DNA of 64,000 nt, from the NCBI RefSeq assembly GCF_003337735.1, contig NZ_QPJY01000002.1, positions 683,617 through 747,616 on the forward strand. The letters are read 5' to 3'. Made by a program: the position numbers and the translations under genes. This stretch comes from Thioalbus denitrificans (GTDB lineage: Bacteria; Pseudomonadota; Gammaproteobacteria; DSM-26407). The notes beneath the pieces were generated by a model. That model made no database searches and was not told the origin of the DNA. It saw nothing but the letters and a program-made list of their open reading frames with translations. Positions 8,758 through 17,514 of the stretch are shown piece after piece. Numbering within the stretch: position 1 is the stretch's first letter; every line of letters starts with the position of its first letter.

Positions 8758-9462
8758 ATGATGAATCTGAGCCGAAACCTTGGATACGGCGGGGCCGCGC
8801 TGCTGCTGGTGCTGGCGCTGTGGGCCCTGGCCAATGGAGTGGCCGATGTGGCGTGGCAGCCGGCGCGAACGGCCCTGGCGCGCTGGGAGGCCGCGGGCAG
8901 CGCGCCCGGCGCCGAAGCACTGGAACAGGCGCGGGCGGCGCTGGCGTTGGCGCGCACGCTGGATCCCCTGAACCCCCGCTATGTGCAGGAGTCGGCGCGG
9001 GTGCGGGAATGGGCTGCCATAGGCCTGCCGCCTTGGGAAACCGGGACCCGCGACCGCCTGGAGGATGCGCTGGCGGCCTATCGTGATGCCATCGCCCTGC
9101 GGCCCACCTGGCCCTATGCCTGGGCCGGGCTGGCGCGGGCGAAGCTGCGGCTGCTGCAACTGGACGCCGAGTTCGAGCGGGCGGTGGAGCGGGCCGGCGC
9201 GCTGGGCCCCTGGGAGCCGGAGGTGCTGCTGGCGCTGACCGAGATCGACCTGCTGGCGGAGCCGCTGCTGGCGGAGACGGCCAGCGCCCGGGTGGCGGCG
9301 GCCACGGAACGGGCCCTGCGCCAGCAGCCGCGGGAGGTCATCCGGCTCGCCGCGCGGCTCGGTCAGGCGGATCGGCTGCGTCCCCGGCTGGCGGGCGACA
9401 AGGCCCTGGAGAAGCAGCTGGAGCGCGAGGCACGACGGTCCGCGGCGGGGAACGCCCGATGA
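8758..9462 (+). CDS. Membrane-anchored TPR protein paired with the O-antigen ligase
   Basis: From ATG 8758 (ATG 8761 is equally possible) this is about 234 residues. One N-terminal membrane helix (GGAALLLVLALWALANGV) is followed by an alpha-helical, alanine-rich domain with tetratricopeptide-like spacing: LARTLDPLNPRY, AYRDAIALRPTWPYAWAGLA. The stop overlaps the O-antigen ligase start as ATGA, so the two are translationally coupled. Comparable short TPR proteins sit beside exopolysaccharide ligase or polymerase genes in other Gammaproteobacteria (VpsP-like). A scaffold or length-control role is possible; its exact function is unknown. Confidence 0.7.
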   Translation: MMNLSRNLGYGGAALLLVLALWALANGVADVAWQPARTALARWEAAGSAPGAEALEQARAALALARTLDPLNPRYVQESARVREWAAIGLPPWETGTRDRLEDALAAYRDAIALRPTWPYAWAGLARAKLRLLQLDAEFERAVERAGALGPWEPEVLLALTEIDLLAEPLLAETASARVAAATERALRQQPREVIRLAARLGQADRLRPRLAGDKALEKQLEREARRSAAGNAR

Positions 9463-10886
9463 GCACGCGGCCGGAGGCAACGACACCGCGGGGATTGTTC
9501 TTCGCCCTGCTGGCGCTGCTGGTGTGGCTGCCCATCCCGCTGGGCAGCAACCGCCCCTGGGCCTGGTCGCTGATGGAGACGGCCGTGTTCCTGCTCTGCG
9601 CCCTGTGGCTGGCGGGTGTGGCGCGTGGACGGTGGCAGCCGACGCCGGCCCTGCGCGAGGCCCGCTGGGTGCTGACGCTGCTCGGGGTGTGGCTCGGCTG
9701 GGGGCTGCTGCAGGCCATGCCGCTGCCGGCGCCGCTGGTGGAACTGCTCTCGCCGGCGGCTGCGGCGCTGCGCGCTGCGGCGGGGCTCCCCGCCGACGGC
9801 TGGCAGCCCCTGTCGCTGGACGTGCACGCCACCCTGGCCGCCTGGCTCAAGGGGCTGGCCTACGCGGGCGTGCTGGTGCTGGTGCTGGCGCTGGTCGAGA
9901 GCCGCCGGCGCCTGCGGACGCTCGCCACGACCCTTATCCTGGCGGCGGTATTCCAGGGGATGCTCGCCAGCATGCAGGTACTGAGCGGCTGGGAGTTCCT
10001 GTTTATCGAGAACAAGGGGGTTGCCCACGGCACTTTCGTGAACCGCAACCACCTGGCCGGGTTCCTGGAGATGAGCCTGGCGCTCGGCATCGGGCTGCTC
10101 ATCGCCTCCATGGCCGGTGGCGGCAGCCGGCGCAACTGGCGCCAGCGGCTGCGGGAGTGGGCGCGGCTGCTGCTGGGGCCCAAGGCGCGGCTGCGCATCT
10201 ACCTGGCGGTGATGGTGATCACCCTGGTGCTGACCCACTCGCGCATGGGCAATTCCGCCTTCTTCGCCAGCATGCTCGTCACCGGCCTCCTGGCGCTGCT
10301 GCTGTTCCGCAACTCGCCGCGGCCGGTGGTGGTGCTCATCGTGAGCCTGGTGGTCATCGACACCTTCATCGTCGGGGCCTGGTTCGGCATCGAGAAGGTT
10401 AAGCAGCGGCTGGAGGAGACCCGGCTCAGCTCCGAAACCCGCGACGAGGTGGATATTTATGCCTGGGACCTGTGGGGCGATTACCGCCTCACCGGCAGCG
10501 GCGCGGGCACCTTCGCCGCGGTCTTTCCCCGCTACCGGCAACCGGACGTGGGCACCGCCTTCTACGACCATGCCCATAACGACTACCTGGAGATTCTCAC
10601 CGAGTCGGGCATCGTCGGCGCCCTCCCGCTCGGTGGCGGCGTGCTCCTCTCCCTCGGCGCGGCGCTGCTCGCCATGCGCCGCCGGCACGACCCGCTGCTG
10701 CGGGGAATGGCCTTTTCCGCCGTCATGGGACTGATGGCCCTGCTGATTCACAGCAGCGTGGATTTCAATCTGCAGATTCCGGCCAACGCCGCGCTGTTCA
10801 TGGTGCTGATGGGGCTGCCATGGCTGGCGCTGACGCTGGGGCGGCGGCGTTCCGGAACGGGTAACAGACAGGATTTACAGGATTGA
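9459..10886 (+). CDS. O-antigen ligase / Wzy-type polymerase family protein
   Basis: This 475-residue polytopic inner-membrane protein has about ten to twelve hydrophobic segments and the O-antigen ligase (Wzy_C) signature in a large central loop: GTFVNRNHLAGFLEM near residue 195 and TFAAVFPRYRQP followed by HAHNDYLEILTESGIVG near residue 370. Members join or polymerise undecaprenyl-linked glycans at the periplasmic face. The pairing with a TPR protein and the phosphatase-like CpsB homologue 8 kb away point to exopolysaccharide or O-antigen assembly. Ligase and polymerase cannot be told apart from sequence alone. Confidence 0.85.
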   Translation: MSTRPEATTPRGLFFALLALLVWLPIPLGSNRPWAWSLMETAVFLLCALWLAGVARGRWQPTPALREARWVLTLLGVWLGWGLLQAMPLPAPLVELLSPAAAALRAAAGLPADGWQPLSLDVHATLAAWLKGLAYAGVLVLVLALVESRRRLRTLATTLILAAVFQGMLASMQVLSGWEFLFIENKGVAHGTFVNRNHLAGFLEMSLALGIGLLIASMAGGGSRRNWRQRLREWARLLLGPKARLRIYLAVMVITLVLTHSRMGNSAFFASMLVTGLLALLLFRNSPRPVVVLIVSLVVIDTFIVGAWFGIEKVKQRLEETRLSSETRDEVDIYAWDLWGDYRLTGSGAGTFAAVFPRYRQPDVGTAFYDHAHNDYLEILTESGIVGALPLGGGVLLSLGAALLAMRRRHDPLLRGMAFSAVMGLMALLIHSSVDFNLQIPANAALFMVLMGLPWLALTLGRRRSGTGNRQDLQD

Positions 10887-11010
10887 CGGGATTCAGTGTG
10901 GGGGCTTTGGGCAGGGCCAGATGTTGGCGAGCCCATGGGTTCCGGCCAGTGCCCCATCGCCCCGGGGCGGGCCTCCCACGGGCTTCGGTCGTGCCGCTGG
11001 CTGTAGCTGC
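10866..11010. repeat. Dispersed repeats at the 3' end of the ligase gene
   Basis: ACAGGATTTACAGGATTGAC begins at the last codons of the ligase gene, followed at 10951-11005 by a truncated GCCCCATCGCCCCGGGGCGG element. The convergent DUF302 gene stops at 11011, so the repeats fill the whole convergent gap. Confidence 0.75.
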
Positions 11011-11484
11011 TCAGAACGCCATCGCTTCCTGGACGATGCCGTCGAGGAGGGCTTCGATCTCCGCCAGCACCTCGGTGGTGCCGCCCTCGGCGACCTTCGA
11101 AAGACGCTCGTAGCTGAGATGGACGGTGTCGGGCGCATCGGGCAGGACATAGAGGGAGATGGCGTAGGGGCAGAAGATGATGTTGCCGGGATCGGCTTCC
11201 ATCATCTTGCGGGACATCACGGCGCTGCAGAACTCGATGACGCCCGCCTGGAGATAGACCTGCCGGTCTGAACCCACGTCCTCGCCGGTGCGGGCGAGCA
11301 TCTCGCCAATGTTGGAGTAGTGGCTGATGACCAGGCCGCGGCCGGTGATGGCGAGCTCGACGCCCTGCTTGACGTCCTCGAAGCTGCCCTGGGTGCTGTA
11401 GACGGCGCGGAAGTCGGGTTCGGCCAGCGCCAGGGCCGGGACGAAGAGCGCCAGTGCGAGCCAGCGGTTGAGTGTTCTGTGCAT
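11011..11484 (-). CDS. Secreted DUF302 family protein
   Basis: ATG 11484 is preceded by GGAG eight bases upstream and opens a classical signal peptide (MHRTLNRWLALALFVPALALA). The mature 137 residues match DUF302, a small alpha/beta domain found alone in periplasmic proteins: SFEDVKQGVELAITGRGLVI near the start, FCSAVMSRKMMEADPGNIIFCPYAISLYVL in the middle (two cysteines), then SYERLSKVAEGG. No catalytic function is established for the family, though members often occur beside sulfur or redox metabolism genes. It is separated from the DUF99 gene by 67 bases on the same strand. Confidence 0.85.
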   Translation of the reverse strand: MHRTLNRWLALALFVPALALAEPDFRAVYSTQGSFEDVKQGVELAITGRGLVISHYSNIGEMLARTGEDVGSDRQVYLQAGVIEFCSAVMSRKMMEADPGNIIFCPYAISLYVLPDAPDTVHLSYERLSKVAEGGTTEVLAEIEALLDGIVQEAMAF

Positions 11485-11551
11485 GATCGTGTCTCCATCT
11501 GGTTTTTGTACGGGCATCTGCCGGTTATTTGACCACGCCCGGCCGGCGCTG

Positions 11552-12112
11552 TCAGGCCCGGCCGCGGCTCTCGCCCCGTACCACCCCGCCGGCGATCAGG
11601 TGGGCCGTGCGCAGAGGCTCGGGCAGCGCGCCGTGCAGCGCCAGCCGTTTGATGAGTCCGGCGGCGGTCTCCCGGTCGATGCCGGCGCGCTGGACGAGGA
11701 CGCCGGCCAGGGGTTCGGGAGTGCCGGTGCGCTCGATGATGGCCCACTTCTCCGCTCCGCCCGGCACATGGCCGAGCAGCGCCGATCGGACCGCGTCGAG
11801 ATCGGGCGCCTTGCGCATGACCGCCATGGCCGGGACTCCCAGCTCCCGGTTGAGCGCCTGCAGGTCCACGACGTTGAATCCGGCAAAGGCGATCCCCTGG
11901 GTCAGGATGCAGTGGAGATGGGCGGCGAGGCGGGAGCCGGCGACGGCCCCGGCGAGCGCCCGGGTGGCATCGTCGCCGTCACGCCGGACGTAGGTGCTGA
12001 TCACCCCTTCCAGGCGCGCATCGGCGTACACCGCGCCCACCACCAGCACCGGCGCCTGCCGTTCCCGGGGAAAGGGCGCGTCGTCGAAGCCGATGACGTG
12101 GGAGAGGCGCAT
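11552..12112 (-). CDS. DUF99 family protein (endonuclease V-like fold)
   Basis: The likely start is ATG 12112, giving 186 residues beginning MRLSHVIGFDDAPF. The family pattern is clear: GFDDAPFP, VLVVGAVYADARLEGVISTYVRRDGDDAT, LTQGIAFAGFNVVDL and VPAMAVMRKAPD. DUF99 proteins share a fold with endonuclease V and are commonest in archaea and scattered bacteria. The cellular role is not settled. The upstream side is occupied by the 72-bp palindromic array, which may carry its promoter or insulate it. Confidence 0.83.
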   Translation of the reverse strand: MRLSHVIGFDDAPFPRERQAPVLVVGAVYADARLEGVISTYVRRDGDDATRALAGAVAGSRLAAHLHCILTQGIAFAGFNVVDLQALNRELGVPAMAVMRKAPDLDAVRSALLGHVPGGAEKWAIIERTGTPEPLAGVLVQRAGIDRETAAGLIKRLALHGALPEPLRTAHLIAGGVVRGESRGRA

Positions 12113-12171
12113 GGGGAAATTATGGCAGGTGGCGGAGGGGGGTGTTCCAGCCGCCGGTCGGGCCTTATCCC

Positions 12172-12535
12172 CCGGTAGGAGCGGCATCCTGCCGCGATAG
12201 GCATCTGCGCCGGGAAGGTTCGCGGCTGGAAGCCGCTCCTACAGAGGGGGCGAGCGGCATCCTGCCGCGATAGGCATCTGCGCCGGGAAGGTTCGCGGCT
12301 GGAAGCCGCTCCTACAGGGGGGGCGAGCGGCATCCTGCCGCGATAGGCATCTGCGCCGGGAAGGTTCGCGGCTGGAAGCCGCTCCTACGGGGGGGCGAGC
12401 GGCATCCTGTCGCGATGGGCATCTGCGCCGGGAAGATTCGCGGCTGGAAGCCGCTCCTACGGGGGGGCGAGCGGCATCCTGTCGCGATGGGCATCTGCGC
12501 CGGGAAGATTCGCGGCAGGAAGCCGCTCCTGCCGA
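12172..12535. repeat. Five tandem 72-bp REP-like palindromic units
   Basis: Five adjacent copies of about 72 bp, each opening with GAGCGGCATCCTGCCGCGAT and closing with TTCGCGGCTGGAAGCCGCTC, form imperfect inverted arms. Copies 1-3 read CCGCGATAGG and copies 4-5 CGCGATGGG, so the array grew in at least two steps. There are no unique spacers. The outer GTAG tetranucleotide is the mark of REP elements mobilised by RAYT transposases; no RAYT gene is in the window. A related double copy lies at 26797-26920. Confidence 0.9.
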
Positions 12536-12608
12536 GCCGGGTTGCAATCCGTCCCTTTCGGGGCGGAAAGCCGTTCCTGCATGTTCTGTCAGCTGGACAC
12601 GACAGGCC

Positions 12609-13634
12609 CTACCCTGGAACGGGGGTCAACTGATACACCCAGAAACCACCCTGCTGGTATACCAGTTCAAAATGCTCCAGGTGGATGGGGCCCGCCTTGC
12701 TGAAGGGCAGCAATTTCGCAATCAGCGTCCGTGTCGATTTCTCGTCGGTGAGGAAATAGACCCGGACCACCTCCGCGCCCCGGTTTTCCACCAGGTAATT
12801 GCTGTACCCCTCGCTCTGCAGCCAGTCCTTCACCCGCTGTATGAGTCCGTGCATGTCTCCCGTATTGGGAAAATCCTTGTATCCCACGCTCAGGCGCCCG
12901 GGGTACAGCATGCCCAGCTTGTAGATGTCCGATACGTGCAGAACCAGTGTCACGGTATCGCTGCCGGTGAGTTGCAACAGGCGTTCGGCCGCCTCGTCCT
13001 CCCCTGCCAGCAGCGCTTCGGTGAATGACGAGAATCCGGCGTCCTCCGTCCCCGCCCCGGGAACGCGCCAGAAGGACCTCTCCAGCGCCGCGATATCCCC
13101 GCTGCGCGGCTGCCAATGAGACGGGATCAGCAGCGGCTCGAGCAGGGTTTCACCAAACCGGTACTGCTGTCTGGTGAATGCCTCCAGACGCTGCAAGACA
13201 TCCCACCAGCCCAGCACGCCGGCGCTATCCGTCTCATGCGCTGCAAGCGTGTCGGCCACCGCCTTCAATTCGGCCGGGGCGGTCGACGTGTAGAGCAGGG
13301 GGGCGGCCACGCGGTTGTCCCAGTGCAGCAGCACGGGACGGCTGTCGGGGCTGTCGGTCACATAGGCCCTTGCCAGGGGCTCATCGATTCCCTCGGTCAT
13401 GAGCCGGTAGCGGCTGACCGGCAGCGTCTCGAAGCCCTCCGGCTTCAGCTCCGGGAAATCCCCGGCCTCGCCCCGGGTGTCGAGCACGTAGCGATAAAGG
13501 GGCGGGGCGGGCTGGACAAGCGTCCAGCCCAGCCACGCCAACAGGAACAGTCCTCCCGTCACCAGCAGCACGCCGGTGAGCGGGAGGACCAGGGGGTTTG
13601 CCCTGCGCGGCAGGGCCGGGTTCGCGTATGGCAC
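12609..13634 (-). CDS. haoB: HaoB, hydroxylamine oxidation protein
   Basis: GTG 13634 overlaps the last base of the haoA stop (TAGTG), so the pair is coupled. The 341-residue product has one N-terminal membrane helix (residues 16-40, PLTGVLLVTGGLFLLAWLGW) and a large periplasmic domain without cysteines for heme. Length, topology and position directly after haoA match HaoB of ammonia oxidisers and methanotrophs, whose function is poorly known but thought to support HAO assembly or membrane interaction. Motifs such as YRYVLDTRG, VLLHWDN and YLVENRGAEVVRVYFLTDEK are visible. I rely mainly on synteny for the name. Confidence 0.8.
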   Translation of the reverse strand: MPYANPALPRRANPLVLPLTGVLLVTGGLFLLAWLGWTLVQPAPPLYRYVLDTRGEAGDFPELKPEGFETLPVSRYRLMTEGIDEPLARAYVTDSPDSRPVLLHWDNRVAAPLLYTSTAPAELKAVADTLAAHETDSAGVLGWWDVLQRLEAFTRQQYRFGETLLEPLLIPSHWQPRSGDIAALERSFWRVPGAGTEDAGFSSFTEALLAGEDEAAERLLQLTGSDTVTLVLHVSDIYKLGMLYPGRLSVGYKDFPNTGDMHGLIQRVKDWLQSEGYSNYLVENRGAEVVRVYFLTDEKSTRTLIAKLLPFSKAGPIHLEHFELVYQQGGFWVYQLTPVPG

Positions 13635-15352
13635 TAGCTTTCAAGCTCCCTGTTGCGGCGCCGCCAGCCCCACAGCGCCAGGCCGCCGAACAGCAGCATG
13701 CCGCCGCCGATGCCGCCCACCGAGGCCTGCTTTCCGGTGGAATCCAGGTTGAGCAGGGTCTGCCTGGCGCCGGCCTCGAGCTTGTCCACGCGCTCCTGCA
13801 GCGCGGCCATTTCACGCAGCTTGGTGTTCTCGTCCATGATGCGGGCATAGTCGCCGATGAGCGGCGACCAGCCTTCCGTGTAGGTGTATCCGCCCGGACT
13901 GCCGTGGGACACGCCCTTGTAGAGCTTGATGAGGTCGTGCTCCCACATCTGGGCGTGGTCGCGCTCGATGGCGGTGGGGTTGTTGCCCTTGGCCCAGAAC
14001 AGCTGGAAGAATCCGCCGGGGGCGTCCTTCATGGGCTCCGGCGGCGTGGGCCGATTGGTCTTCTGCCCCACCAGCAGGCCGTCCTCGTAGAGCTTGTCCA
14101 GCACCGCCTTCGCTTCCTGCTCCTTGGACAGGCCCTGCTTGATGCTGCCGTCGATGATGTCGAAGTAGGCCTTGGCGAACTTCTCCGAGTGGCAGGTGGT
14201 ACAGGTCTTGACCCACGCGGCCTTGCGCTTCTGGAACCACTCGTGGTCCAGGTTGTCGGCTATTGCGGGCGTTGGATTGAAGGCCCAGCGCACCTTGCGC
14301 ACCACGTTGTGGCCGAACTTGCCTTCGTACTCCATGTGGCAGTACGCGCAGGTGGGCCCGGTCTGGCCGCCCTTGGCGATGGCGTCCTTCAGCGGCACGT
14401 CCCAGTTCCAGGAGTCGCCATGAGCCTTGAGCACCGTGCCGTGCTTCGACAGCAGGAACTGCTCGTATTCGTTGTGATCCACGCCGTTGTGGCAGGTGGC
14501 GCAGGCCTCCGGCTTGCGCGCCTCCGCCGCGGAGAACTGGTGGCGGGTGTGGCAGGTGTCGCACTTCGGCGCATTGATGTGGCACATGGTGCAGCCGGAG
14601 GCGATCTCCCGTTCCTCCATCGCCGCCCAGGTGGCCAGCTCCACGTTGGCCTGGTATCCCAGGGCGTGGGAGGGCCGCCCCGCGGGCCACTGGTCATGGG
14701 GCCAGTTCATGGTGTCGCGCTCGGACTCACGCTCGGCGAACTGCTGCAGGTGGCAGGTTCCGCATATCTTCGCATCGGGCATGCGCAGGTCCTTGTCGTG
14801 CTTGCCCTCCTTCGCGCCGATGCCGACGTGGCAGTCGATACAGCCCACCTGGGTGAGCTGCTCGTGCTGCCCCAGCTTGCCCAGGGAGCGCAAATTCTCC
14901 TCCGCCTTCTCCAGCAGCTCCTTTTTGTAGAAACGCGGATCTGATGCGGGCAGGTTGCGGATCGCGGTCAGGTTCGAGTGGACGCTCTTGCGCCAGGCCG
15001 CCACGGCCCCCGGGGTTTCGTCCGAGTCCTCGTGGCACGTGATGCAACCGGCTCCATCGGTGGTCTTGGTCACCGAGGTCGGCGGCTGGTAGAAAAGATT
15101 GGGATTGAAGTACTGGTCGATGGCCAGCGGCTGCCACTTGTCCGCGTACTTGCCCTTGCCGGCGCCCTGCTTCGGATCCTCGTATCTCTCCACCAGCTTG
15201 TCATACAGCTCCTTCGGAGCCGCATGCTCCGACACGCCCAGCGCTTCGAATGTCTCGGCGGGAATGTCGGCCACGGCGGGAACCGAGAACAGCGCCACGG
15301 ACAGTGCAATGCACAGTGTGGACAGGATCCTGAACACCCTACTGCTTCCCAT
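13634..15352 (-). CDS. haoA: Octaheme hydroxylamine oxidoreductase HaoA
   Basis: ATG 15352 has AGGAGG seven bases upstream and opens a signal peptide (ILSTLCIALSVALF...AVA). The 572-residue product has eight CXXCH motifs: CITCH (about 103), CIDCH, CGTCH, CTMCH, CDTCH, CATCH, CAYCH and CTTCH (about 384). The GGYTYTEGW segment near residue 489 holds the likely tyrosine that crosslinks the P460 heme, which favours hydroxylamine oxidation over the reductive HAO-like branch. A C-terminal membrane helix (GGGMLLFGGLALWGW) followed by arginines anchors the enzyme. Followed by haoB; no c554, cM552 or amo genes are nearby, so detoxification of hydroxylamine or nitric oxide production is more likely than energy-yielding ammonia oxidation. 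Confidence 0.93.
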   Translation of the reverse strand: MGSSRVFRILSTLCIALSVALFSVPAVADIPAETFEALGVSEHAAPKELYDKLVERYEDPKQGAGKGKYADKWQPLAIDQYFNPNLFYQPPTSVTKTTDGAGCITCHEDSDETPGAVAAWRKSVHSNLTAIRNLPASDPRFYKKELLEKAEENLRSLGKLGQHEQLTQVGCIDCHVGIGAKEGKHDKDLRMPDAKICGTCHLQQFAERESERDTMNWPHDQWPAGRPSHALGYQANVELATWAAMEEREIASGCTMCHINAPKCDTCHTRHQFSAAEARKPEACATCHNGVDHNEYEQFLLSKHGTVLKAHGDSWNWDVPLKDAIAKGGQTGPTCAYCHMEYEGKFGHNVVRKVRWAFNPTPAIADNLDHEWFQKRKAAWVKTCTTCHSEKFAKAYFDIIDGSIKQGLSKEQEAKAVLDKLYEDGLLVGQKTNRPTPPEPMKDAPGGFFQLFWAKGNNPTAIERDHAQMWEHDLIKLYKGVSHGSPGGYTYTEGWSPLIGDYARIMDENTKLREMAALQERVDKLEAGARQTLLNLDSTGKQASVGGIGGGMLLFGGLALWGWRRRNRELES

Positions 15353-15366
15353 GATGCCCCCTCCTC

Positions 15367-15404
15367 GGCGAGTGACTCGCCTCATCTGGCATGCGCAATT
15401 GCGC
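15367..15404. promoter_or_regulatory. Two adjacent palindromes in the haoA leader
   Basis: GGCGAGTGACTCGCC (15367-15381) is a perfect 7-bp inverted repeat around one base, and GCGCAATTGCGC (15393-15404) is a perfect 12-bp palindrome. Both lie just upstream of the haoA ribosome binding site, inside the 282-bp gap shared with the divergent MocR-type regulator. They may be operator sites; the binding protein is unknown. Confidence 0.4.
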
Positions 15405-15634
15405 GATGATGCAGTGCCATTGGGGACCCCGTGTCCGGTCGGGTAAAGAACCAGTTCCAACCGGTGGGCTGGTACCAGGGCATTTTTTGCGGTATTCGGA
15501 ATGGAATCTCCAACTAATTGATATTTATTGCCTCTGGCCCTATTGCCCTACTCCAGACTGGTATTACTCATGAGCGCGTTTCCATTCCTATAATGGGACC
15601 AAGGCGGCTCGGCAAGGCTGGAGGATTTTCCACC

Positions 15635-17125
15635 ATGCAACTCCCGTTCAACGTGGAGCACGGCGCGGCCCAATCGCTCCAGGACCAGATTTTCCACCGG
15701 GTGCGGCGGCTTATCCTGGATGGCCAGCTCAAGCCCGGGACCTCCATGCCGGCCACCCGTGAACTGTCCCGGCAGCTCGAGGTCTCGCGCAACACCGTGC
15801 TGCTCGCCTACGATCGGCTCATCGCGGAAGGCTACCTGGAGACCGAACCGGCGGTGGGCACCTTCGTATCCGCCCACCTGCCGGAAGATTCACTCATGCT
15901 GACGGAGCGCCCGGCCCGGGCGATCGATCGGCACGACCGGGCCCTGCGTCACCGGACAATCCTGTTCCACGGCCAGCCCCATGGCGTATACACGCCGCCG
16001 GGACAGCGCGTGTCCATCGACTTCAAGGTGGGCCGCCCCGATCCGAACTCGTTTCCGGCCCGGCTCTGGCAACGCCTGCTGGTGAAAAAGCTGGAGGAAG
16101 CCGGGAAGAACCTCACCGAGTACAGCGATCCCGCGGGGCTGTGGGAACTGCGCCAGGCCATCGCCGAGCATCTCGGCCCCGCACGCGGAATTGCCACCAC
16201 CCCCGAACAGGTACTGGTGGTCGCCGGCTGCCAGGAGGCCCTGGACATCGTCGCGCGGCTGTTCGTGACCAAAGGCACGCAGGTGGTCACGGAATGCCCC
16301 TGTTACCAGGGCGCGGCCTTCCTGTTCGAAAGCTACGGCGCGGACCTCTATCCGATACCGGTGGACAACCAGGGCATCCAGGTGGACCGGCTGCCCGACA
16401 GTCCGGTCACCCTCGCCTATCTCACCCCCTCGCACCAGTACCCCATGGGCGCCACGTTGTCCCTGGAGCGCCGCCTGCGACTGCTGGAGTGGGCGGCCGG
16501 AACCGGCGCCTACCTCATCGAGGACGATTACGACAGCGACTTCCGCCATCACGGATCACCGCTCACGGCGCTGAAGGGCCTGGACCGCTACGATTCAGTC
16601 ATCTACCTGGGCACATTCTCCAAGTCCATCGGGGCGAGCCTGCGGCTGGGCTACATGGTGCTTCCCAGGCCGCTGGTGAAACCCGCCACCGATGTCAAGA
16701 CGCTGCTCAACAACGGCCAACCCTGGCTTGAGCAGGCCGTGGTGGCGGAGTTCATGAGCGGCGGTGGATTCGGCAACCACCTGCGGCGGATACGCCGTGT
16801 TTACCTGCTGCGCCGGGATTGCCTGGTAAGCGCCTTGCGGCGGCATTTCGGCGAGGTGCGGATCTCCGGACTGGAGGGAGGCATGCACATTGTCTGGCAC
16901 CTCCCGGCCGGCTTCCCCCCGGCGGCGGAGGTGGAGCGCCGGGTACGGGATGCGGGTGTGGCCGTCTACACCCTCCCCGGCGGCGCGGCCTACTGCCAGC
17001 CCGGGGAGGCGGCGGTCAGGCGCTCCATCATGCTGGGCTATTCCTCTCTCGCGGAGAGCGAGATCAAGGAGGGCGTGGCCCGAATTGCCGCGGTGCTGGA
17101 GAATGCAGCGGCGGGTGGTACCTGA
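15635..17125 (+). CDS. MocR/PdxR-type GntR regulator with aminotransferase domain
   Basis: From ATG 15635, with GGAGG about ten bases upstream, the protein has 496 residues. Residues 1-80 form a GntR winged helix (SLQDQIFHRVRRLILDGQLKPGT, LSRQLEVSRNTVLLAYDRL, GYLETEPAVGTFV). The rest is a fold-type I aminotransferase: YSDPAGLWELRQAIAEHL, the aspartate of IEDDYDSDFR and the PLP lysine in TFSKSIGASLRLGY are all present. MocR proteins use PLP or its amino-acid adducts as effector and usually control a neighbouring gene. Here it is divergent from haoA, making haoAB the obvious candidate target; that link is inference. Self-regulation would be typical. Confidence 0.9.
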   Translation: MQLPFNVEHGAAQSLQDQIFHRVRRLILDGQLKPGTSMPATRELSRQLEVSRNTVLLAYDRLIAEGYLETEPAVGTFVSAHLPEDSLMLTERPARAIDRHDRALRHRTILFHGQPHGVYTPPGQRVSIDFKVGRPDPNSFPARLWQRLLVKKLEEAGKNLTEYSDPAGLWELRQAIAEHLGPARGIATTPEQVLVVAGCQEALDIVARLFVTKGTQVVTECPCYQGAAFLFESYGADLYPIPVDNQGIQVDRLPDSPVTLAYLTPSHQYPMGATLSLERRLRLLEWAAGTGAYLIEDDYDSDFRHHGSPLTALKGLDRYDSVIYLGTFSKSIGASLRLGYMVLPRPLVKPATDVKTLLNNGQPWLEQAVVAEFMSGGGFGNHLRRIRRVYLLRRDCLVSALRRHFGEVRISGLEGGMHIVWHLPAGFPPAAEVERRVRDAGVAVYTLPGGAAYCQPGEAAVRRSIMLGYSSLAESEIKEGVARIAAVLENAAAGGT

Positions 17126-17130
17126 CCGGC

Positions 17131-17200
17131 CACCAGTCACCAGTCACCAGTCACCAGTCACCAGTCACCAGTCACCAGTCACCAGTCACCAGTCACCAGT
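17131..17200. repeat. Heptamer tandem array (CACCAGT x10)
   Basis: Ten uninterrupted copies of CACCAGT start six bases after the regulator stop codon. This is one of five sites in the window with tandem units of exactly seven bases. Confidence 0.95.
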
Positions 17201-17217
17201 CTGCGTGGTCGATGCAG

Positions 17218-17514
17218 CAGAGGCCCCATCGCCCCGGGGCGGGCATCCCACAGGCTTCGGTCGGGCCGCGGGGGTGAGCAGATGAATCTGCACCTACGGG
17301 AGGGGCGCTCTCGCAGCGATTGGTTTTGAATGGACAGGATTCTCAGGATGGACAGGCTTTCTGTCGGGTTGCTTCTGTTGGTGCGGGGGCCGTCCGCGCG
17401 CTCCGGCTCCGACCCACGCCCCATCCCTCATTTCGCACACGTGACGGAACTGCTTGACTCTGCTCATGTTTTTGTATTAAAAGGGCATCTGTGGAAATAT
17501 TGTGAATCCTGGGG
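17218..17514. repeat. Dispersed repeats before the secreted protein gene
   Basis: A full GCCCCATCGCCCCGGGGCGG element with a GCAGATGAATCTGC hairpin runs 17220-17321, and TGGACAGGATTCTCAGGATG follows from 17330. The remaining 130 bases are AT-richer, with TTTTTGTATTAAAAG near 17469-17483, and may hold the promoter of the next gene. Confidence 0.75.

Noticed and set aside
12172-12535. Possible CRISPR array
   Set aside because: The 72-bp units are directly adjacent with no unique spacers, and no cas genes are in the window.
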